A DNA stretch of 37,944 bases, taken from an uncultured Bacteroidota bacterium. Lineage in GTDB: Bacteria; Bacteroidota; Bacteroidia; Chitinophagales; LD1. Positions within the stretch are counted from its first letter, which is position 1; each line of letters starts with the position of its first letter. Below the pieces are notes generated by a model, which saw only the letters and a program-made list of their open reading frames with translations, made no database searches and was not told the DNA's origin. The translations under genes were made by a program, and so were the position numbers. The DNA lies in contig CAIOTH010000045.1 in NCBI GenBank assembly GCA_903861145.1, positions 1 to 37,944 on the forward strand. Direction: 5' to 3'. Positions 34,065-37,944 of this stretch are shown piece after piece.

Positions 34065-34072
34065 CAAATAAA
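34065..34072 (-). promoter_or_regulatory. possible -7 box of the sugar-acid operon
   Basis: The minus strand reads TTTATTTG, seven of eight matches to TAnnTTTG, 29 bases upstream of the ATG at 34035. No clear -33 box. It would drive all twelve genes down to 23542. Confidence 0.3.
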
Positions 34073-34325
34073 CGGGTGCAAGGTTAATGTATTGTTATAT
34101 AAAGGAAAAGCGAAAATTTCGATGAAATTATGTTAACAGGCTTTTGGGTTGGGCTTAAATTGCTATTAAATGAATCTGCAAAAAGGCCATTCTGGAAGTA
34201 AAAAATGGAACATAACCTATTGAAAACAGCCAAATTACGCAAGACGCAATCAATTTCGGATGCCCTTAGCTAATCAGTGGGGTCAACCGGCTACAGCTTT
34301 TAATACCAGCATCATGTTTTTTAGA

Positions 34326-34333
34326 TAAATTTG
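34326..34333 (+). promoter_or_regulatory. -7 box of the dihydrolipoamide acyltransferase gene
   Basis: TAAATTTG followed by C is a full match to TAnnTTTG and ends 22 bases before the ATG at 34356. The -33 region shows only a T-run (near 34298), not TTTG. Confidence 0.5.
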
Positions 34334-34355
34334 CCTCAAACACAAAACGCTATAT

Positions 34356-35582
34356 ATGGCAGAAGCAGTACGGTTAGGCAGAATGACAGACACCATGGAG
34401 GAAGGTTTTTTAGCCGAACTGAGCATGAAGGTTGGCGATAAAGTAAAATCCGGCGATACTTTGGCCGAAATTGAAACCGATAAAGCCACGCTGCCTCTGG
34501 AGTCGTACTTCAATGGCGTTGTTTTGCATGTAGCTGCCAAAAAAGGCGATACCCTTAAAATTGGCGATTTAATAGGCATTATAGGTAAAGAGGGCGAGAA
34601 CTTTTCGGCCCTTTTAAACGCAGGTAGCAGTGGCGGTAAGCAACAGTCCGAGGTTAAACAAGTACCTGCCGAAACTGCAACGGTTGTAACCAAAGAAGAA
34701 CCCAAGCAAGTTGCTCCTATTGAACATAAAGAAGAGGAAGCAACCGGTGCAGGCGATAGGTTAAAGGCTTCCCCACTCGCCCGTGTTATTGCAAAAGAGA
34801 AAGGCATTGACCTGGCCCGGGTAAAAGGCAGCGGCGAGGATGGCCGCATTGTAAAACGTGACATTGAACAGCAACCGGCAACTGCAACGTTTACCGGCAA
34901 AGAAGGCCAACGCGATGTGCGCGTTAGCCAAATGCGCAAAACCATTGCCCGCCGCTTGTTAGAGAGCAAAAACGGCGCTCCCCATTTCTATCTTACCTAC
35001 GATATTAATATGGACCGTGCCATGGATATCCGTAGCCAGTTAAATGCCATTGGCACAAGCAAAATATCGTTTAACGACCTTGTGATAAAAGCCGTAGCGC
35101 TGGCCCTTCGTCAAAACCCCAATGTAAATTGCAGCTGGTTGGGCGATACCATTCGTTATTACGACCACATACATATTGGTATGGCCGTTGCGGTTGAAGA
35201 TGGCTTATTAGTACCGGTTATTAAGTTTGCCGATGGCAAAACCATTCAGCAAATATCGGTTGAGGCCAAAGCCTTTGCCGAAAAGGCCGCCAACAAAAAG
35301 CTATTACCGCCCGATATGGAAGGCAATACCTTCACCATCTCTAACCTCGGCATGTTTGGTATTGACGAGTTCACGGCAATCATCAATCCACCCGATGCCT
35401 GCATTTTGGCAATTGGCGGCATACGGCAAGAGCCCGGTGTTGTAAACGGCGAAATTAAAGTGGTAAACAAAATGAAAGTAACCATGAGTTGCGACCACCG
35501 CGCTGTTGATGGAGCCACCGGTGCCAAATTTTTACAGACGCTCAAAAAGATGCTGGAAGAACCGCTTCGTTTACTAATCTAG
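34356..35582 (+). CDS. dihydrolipoamide acyltransferase (E2), pyruvate dehydrogenase type
   Basis: A 408-residue E2 core of a 2-oxo-acid dehydrogenase complex, probably pyruvate dehydrogenase. One lipoyl domain (1-77) carries lipoyl-Lys43 in EIETDKATLPLES. A Glu/Lys/Thr/Ala linker leads to a peripheral-subunit-binding domain (137-171; ASPLARVIAKEKGIDL, GRIVKRDI), and the catalytic domain (about 190-408) ends with His381 and Asp385 in DHRAVDGATG. The E1 and E3 genes are not in the window. The Met-rich lipoyl opening RLGRMTDTMEEGFL matches Bacteroidota pdhC. It overlaps a convergent small gene by nine bases. Confidence 0.92.
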   Translation: MAEAVRLGRMTDTMEEGFLAELSMKVGDKVKSGDTLAEIETDKATLPLESYFNGVVLHVAAKKGDTLKIGDLIGIIGKEGENFSALLNAGSSGGKQQSEVKQVPAETATVVTKEEPKQVAPIEHKEEEATGAGDRLKASPLARVIAKEKGIDLARVKGSGEDGRIVKRDIEQQPATATFTGKEGQRDVRVSQMRKTIARRLLESKNGAPHFYLTYDINMDRAMDIRSQLNAIGTSKISFNDLVIKAVALALRQNPNVNCSWLGDTIRYYDHIHIGMAVAVEDGLLVPVIKFADGKTIQQISVEAKAFAEKAANKKLLPPDMEGNTFTISNLGMFGIDEFTAIINPPDACILAIGGIRQEPGVVNGEIKVVNKMKVTMSCDHRAVDGATGAKFLQTLKKMLEEPLRLLI

Positions 35583-35870
35583 GTAAACATAAGCCACAGC
35601 TTCAACCGGTATAAAGCTTCCGCCTTTTACCAATATGTGCTTTTCGCTAGTGCCCCAAATGGCCGCGCTTAATTCGCGATAGCCATTAACGGTATTAAAT
35701 ACAATTTTTAGGTTGCCCCCTGCCTGGTTGGCCATAAGTATAGATAGCTGCAGGTTACGGTTGTTTTCGCGCTGTTCACCATCGGTAAAACCACCTACGC
35801 TGTTACAAAAAGTAACAGAACGCAATTGCTCTACACTTATCTTTTTTACGTGGTTGCTCGTGGTTAACAT
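35574..35870 (-). CDS. unknown 98-residue protein
   Basis: A 98-residue soluble protein without signal peptide or membrane helix: an N-terminal segment with HVKKISVEQLRSVTF, a glutamine/asparagine-rich middle, and a strand-rich C-terminal half (NLKIVFNTVNGYRELSAAIWG, KHILVKGGSFIPVEAVAYVYLD). It looks real because it fills the gap, has balanced composition and only overlaps the acyltransferase gene by nine bases at the 3' ends. I do not recognise the family. Confidence 0.55.
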   Translation of the reverse strand: MLTTSNHVKKISVEQLRSVTFCNSVGGFTDGEQRENNRNLQLSILMANQAGGNLKIVFNTVNGYRELSAAIWGTSEKHILVKGGSFIPVEAVAYVYLD

Positions 35871-35933
35871 AACGCTTGTTTTTTACGGCAGCATTAGGTT
35901 AAAGTTTCCGGTTTAACACTTGAATCTAAGCAC

Positions 35934-35949
35934 ACAAACCAGGGTTTGT
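35934..35949. promoter_or_regulatory. 7+2+7 inverted repeat in the spacer before the CoA-binding gene
   Basis: ACAAACC-AG-GGTTTGT is a perfect inverted repeat lying 64 bases upstream of the minus-strand small gene and about 114 bases upstream of the plus-strand gene. It is compatible with an operator; the regulator is unknown. Confidence 0.35.
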
Positions 35950-35980
35950 TCAATGTTTCGTCTGTCCCCGGCTTAGGTTT

Positions 35981-36005
35981 CCCCTTTAGGGGGACCGAAG
36001 GGGTC
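35981..36005. repeat. REP-like double hairpin
   Basis: CCCC-TTTA-GGGG is followed by GACC-GAAGG-GGTC: two short GC-rich stem-loops in tandem in an intergenic spacer. GC-rich CCCCTTTAGGGG-type palindromes of this kind are widely dispersed in Bacteroidota genomes. A second, differently built GC-rich element lies at 37424-37482. Confidence 0.5.
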
Positions 36006-36011
36006 AGGCTG

Positions 36012-36050
36012 TTTTAAACCAACCATATTTAACTTACGTTTGTTGTAAGT
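36012..36050 (+). promoter_or_regulatory. promoter with overlapping inverted repeat, CoA-binding gene
   Basis: TTTT (36012-36015; TTTG expected at -33) is followed after 19 bases by TACGTTTG (36035-36042), a full -7 match, 20 bases before the ATG at 36063. The inverted repeat ACTTAC (36032-36037) / GTAAGT (36045-36050) straddles the -7 box, a typical repressor-site geometry. Confidence 0.55.
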
Positions 36051-36062
36051 ATAAACTGCTTT

Positions 36063-36419
36063 ATGAAAACACTGGTTCTTGGCGCCTCTACCGATACTTC
36101 CCGCTACGCTAACCGCGCTATTAAACTGCTACGCGTACATAACCACGAGGTTGTTGCCGTGGGCCTTGATGAAGGCAACGTAGCCGGGGTTGATATAATA
36201 CATGATATACCTGCCAACGAGTCGGTAGATACTGTTACCCTCTACTTAAATCCCAAACGGCAGGCCGCTTATTACGATAAAATAATGAAGCTAAAACCCC
36301 GCCGCATCATTTTTAACCCCGGCACCGAAAACAGCGAACTCGAAAAACTGGCCGCTCAAAACGGCATTCAAACCGAAGAAGCCTGCACGCTTGTTTTGCT
36401 GAACACCGGACAATACTAA
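36063..36419 (+). CDS. CoA-binding domain protein
   Basis: A 118-residue single-domain protein of the CoA_binding_2 (Rossmann-like) family. KTLVLGASTDTSRYANRAIKLLRVHNHEVVAVG is the nucleotide-loop half, followed by the ESVDTVTLYLNPKRQAAYYDKIMKLKPRRIIFNPGTEN segment. These small proteins bind CoA but have no defined reaction. It is 30 bases upstream of an acyl-CoA reductase-like gene, so a shared CoA-related role is plausible. Confidence 0.88.
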   Translation: MKTLVLGASTDTSRYANRAIKLLRVHNHEVVAVGLDEGNVAGVDIIHDIPANESVDTVTLYLNPKRQAAYYDKIMKLKPRRIIFNPGTENSELEKLAAQNGIQTEEACTLVLLNTGQY

Positions 36420-36449
36420 ATTTACAACCTAAACACATAAACCTACACC

Positions 36450-37331
36450 ATGAACAATACCGAAGGCATGCTCAAAGAGGGCTCGTTAAAAGACAGAACA
36501 ATTATCATTACCGGTGGCGGCACCGGTCTCGGAAAATCAATGAGCCGGTACTTTTTACAACTGGGCGCCAACGTGGTTATTACCAGCCGTAAGCTTGATG
36601 TACTACAAGCCACTGCCGATGAACTGATGAAAGAAACCGGTGGGCAGGTGTTAGCCGTGCAATGCGATGTGCGCAAATACCTTGAAGTAGAAAAGATGGT
36701 TGAAGCCACCGTTGCTAAATTTGGCAAGGTCGATACGCTGCTCAATAACGCCGCAGGCAATTTCATAAGCCCTACCGAAAGGCTCTCTGCACGCGCCTTC
36801 GATACCATTGTAGATATTGTTTTGCGCGGCTCGTACAACTGCACCCTTGCACTCGGCAAGCACTGGATAAAAGAAAAACAAACCAACAAAACCATCCTCA
36901 GCATTGTAACTACATATGCATGGACCGGTTCGGCCTACGTTGTGCCATCGGCATGTGCTAAGGCAGGTGTGCTGGCCATGACCCGCTCACTCGCTGTTGA
37001 GTGGGCCAGGTACGGCATACGCACCAACGCCATTGCACCCGGCCCGTTCCCAACCAAAGGCGCATGGGACCGTTTAGTGCCCGGCGAATTTCGCGAAAAA
37101 TTTGACCTCAAAAACCGCGTGCCACTGGGCAGGGTAGGAGAGCACCAGGAACTCTGCAACCTGGCAGCTTACCTTATTTCCGACTACTCCGGCTACATTA
37201 ACGGCGATGTTATAACCATTGATGGCGGCGAATGGCTACAAGGCGCCGGCGAGTTCAACATGTTCGGCGAAATAACCCAGGAACAGTGGGATGCTATTGA
37301 GGTAATGGTGCGCGGCGCAAAAAGCGAATAG
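36450..37331 (+). CDS. SDR enzyme, 2,4-dienoyl-CoA reductase type
   Basis: A 293-residue SDR. The nucleotide motif GGGTGLGKSMS, Arg in VVITSRKLDVL (NADP preference), and LLNNAAGNFISPTERLS match the 2,4-dienoyl-CoA reductase/peroxisomal DECR-like group. At the usual YxxxK position the sequence is SACAK, with Ser replacing Tyr; DECR-type SDRs also lack the classical YxxxK motif, so this supports that assignment over a generic dehydrogenase. PGPFPTKGAWDRLVPG is another group mark. It would reduce dienoyl-CoA intermediates in unsaturated fatty acid beta-oxidation. Confidence 0.88.
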   Translation: MNNTEGMLKEGSLKDRTIIITGGGTGLGKSMSRYFLQLGANVVITSRKLDVLQATADELMKETGGQVLAVQCDVRKYLEVEKMVEATVAKFGKVDTLLNNAAGNFISPTERLSARAFDTIVDIVLRGSYNCTLALGKHWIKEKQTNKTILSIVTTYAWTGSAYVVPSACAKAGVLAMTRSLAVEWARYGIRTNAIAPGPFPTKGAWDRLVPGEFREKFDLKNRVPLGRVGEHQELCNLAAYLISDYSGYINGDVITIDGGEWLQGAGEFNMFGEITQEQWDAIEVMVRGAKSE

Positions 37332-37346
37332 CCTAAACGCGCGTAG

Positions 37347-37376
37347 AATTTGTCGGGTTTTGTCAAGTTTTGTCAA
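37347..37376 (+). repeat. 10-base tandem repeat
   Basis: GTTTTGTCAA occurs twice back to back (37357-37376) after a diverged copy AATTTGTCGG. It sits 15 bases after the stop of the dienoyl-CoA reductase-like gene. Confidence 0.6.
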
Positions 37377-37423
37377 CTTTTTCTGCCCACTTCTCTATAC
37401 AACTGTCCAAAAGTTTGCCTTGG

Positions 37424-37482
37424 CCCTGCATTTTTCCAGCGAAGCGAAGAAAAATGTAGGGTATCTCCCCCGCTGGAGGGGG
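37424..37482. repeat. long stem-loop plus GC-rich REP-like palindrome
   Basis: CCCTGCATTTTTC (37424-37436) pairs over 13 positions (one G-U) with GAAAAATGTAGGG (37449-37461), loop 12 bases. Right after it, CCCCC-GCTGGA-GGGGG (37467-37482) forms a second hairpin. The first could act as a terminator on the gene before it; the second resembles dispersed GC-rich palindromes of Bacteroidota. Confidence 0.55.
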
Positions 37483-37788
37483 TGGAGAGCCTCTTCGCGA
37501 ATCGAACACAAAACAAGAAACGACCGAATCATAATAAACCCTGGCCCGCTATCCATCATTTCAAACAACAACCAAACCAACAATCTATAATTGTTATTTG
37601 GTATTATTTTACGAAAATCGAAAGATTAAAAAACATCCGCAAGGGGTGAGGATAACTTGTGGGGGCGATAGCTACTTGGAGTTGTAATTGTTACCAATGG
37701 ATTTTTTACCAGGCATTACACTCGCCTCGCGATCATCTAAAACTGCTATATTCGATTTTCGATATGAAATAAAATTATTAACCGAAAG

Positions 37789-37944
37789 ATGCAGAAACGA
37801 TACCAGCCAAAATGGATTTTTATATTGACTTTAATATTCATGCTGGCACATGTGTTGGGTTCGGCAAGAGATACCTTTGGTACGTTTAAAGATTGGGATT
37901 ATACACCCCATCAGGTGGTTGGAGTAGGTAAGTTGATTGATCCC
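37789..37944 (+). CDS. exported protein, N-terminal part only (cut by window end)
   Basis: ATG at 37789 opens 52 codons to the window edge without a stop; an in-frame TGA at 37765-37767 rules out a longer start. The translation has a signal peptide (WIFILTLIFMLAHVLGSA) followed by RDTFGTFKDWDYTPHQ and VVGVGKLIDP. I do not recognise the family from this fragment. Confidence 0.6.
   Translation, partial: MQKRYQPKWIFILTLIFMLAHVLGSARDTFGTFKDWDYTPHQVVGVGKLIDP

Larger units (their letters stand above)
34036..34355. other. 320-base spacer between the sugar-acid run and the acyltransferase gene
   Basis: A divergent spacer, AT-rich and without a plausible gene. It should hold the promoter of the long minus-strand run (candidate box near 34065-34072) and that of the acyltransferase gene (34326-34333). 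I see no tRNA-like fold and no repeat. Confidence 0.5.
37332..37788. other. 457-base spacer with repeats, no gene
   Basis: No plausible coding region. It contains a short tandem repeat (37347-37376), a 13-bp stem-loop and GC-rich REP-like palindrome (37424-37482), and then about 300 AT-rich bases where the promoter of the last gene should lie. No tRNA-like fold was recognised. Confidence 0.55.

Noticed and set aside
34283-34969. Minus-strand open frame of 228 codons
   Set aside because: Antisense to the lipoyl and subunit-binding domains of the acyltransferase gene; Ser/Pro/Leu-rich shadow.
36443-36904. Minus-strand open frame of 153 codons
   Set aside because: Opposite the dienoyl-CoA reductase-like gene, which is intact and motif-complete.
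37332-37788. Possible tRNA or small RNA gene in the last spacer
   Set aside because: I looked for a cloverleaf and T-loop (GGTTCGAAT-like) and found none; only hairpins and repeats are visible.

Overview
The window looks like a piece of a Bacteroidota chromosome, probably a free-living member of the Sphingobacteriales/Chitinophagales type. The main reasons are a gliding-motility lipoprotein GldB beside nadE, a protein with a type IX secretion (T9SS) C-terminal sorting domain, a PorE-like TPR/PD40/OmpA protein, many lipoproteins and beta-barrel proteins, almost no Shine-Dalgarno sequences, and several TAnnTTTG promoter boxes. Gene density is high. I saw no rRNA, tRNA, CRISPR array, insertion sequence, phage gene or replication origin.

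Layout. 26-5123 (+): a tightly coupled five-gene operon with a LolA-like periplasmic carrier, two MacB/LolC-type ABC permeases, a LolD-type ATPase and an outer-membrane barrel, suggesting a dedicated envelope lipid or lipoprotein export route. 5192-8344 (+): an M19 membrane dipeptidase and a Kup potassium transporter. 8359-10956 (-): a PorT-like barrel and glutamine-dependent NAD synthase, the latter divergent from gldB (+) across a 16-bp perfect palindrome. 12199-13086 (+): an unknown GTG-started membrane protein. 13115-16093 (-): a likely operon LemA, TPM, TPM, inorganic pyrophosphatase, TlpA-like thioredoxin. 16218-18956 (+): an AhpD-like protein and the PorE-like protein, followed by a good intrinsic terminator. 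19013-23333: a DUF4397 T9SS cargo protein (-), a lipoprotein (+) and an orphan membrane PAS histidine kinase (-).

23542-34035 (-) is the most interesting part: twelve genes on one strand. From the promoter side the order is glycosyltransferase-like protein, SpsF-type cytidylyltransferase, split transketolase (N and C subunits), class III aminotransferase, SDR dehydrogenase, KdsC-type phosphatase, NeuB-type PEP-condensing synthase, fatty-acid-hydroxylase/sterol-desaturase protein, SMR-type transporter, a large polytopic membrane protein and a 71-residue membrane protein. Together these read as a pathway for an unusual CMP-activated 2-keto-3-deoxy sugar acid. The synthase lacks the C-terminal SAF domain of sialic acid synthases, there are no UDP-GlcNAc-derived precursor enzymes, and a phosphatase and a transketolase are present. 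This suggests a sugar-phosphate acceptor made by two-carbon transfer instead of ManNAc chemistry. The actual sugar is unknown.

34356-37944: a dihydrolipoamide acyltransferase (+), a small convergent unknown gene (-), a CoA-binding protein and a 2,4-dienoyl-CoA-reductase-like SDR (+), two GC-rich REP-like palindromic elements in the flanking spacers, and the first 52 codons of an exported protein cut by the window end.
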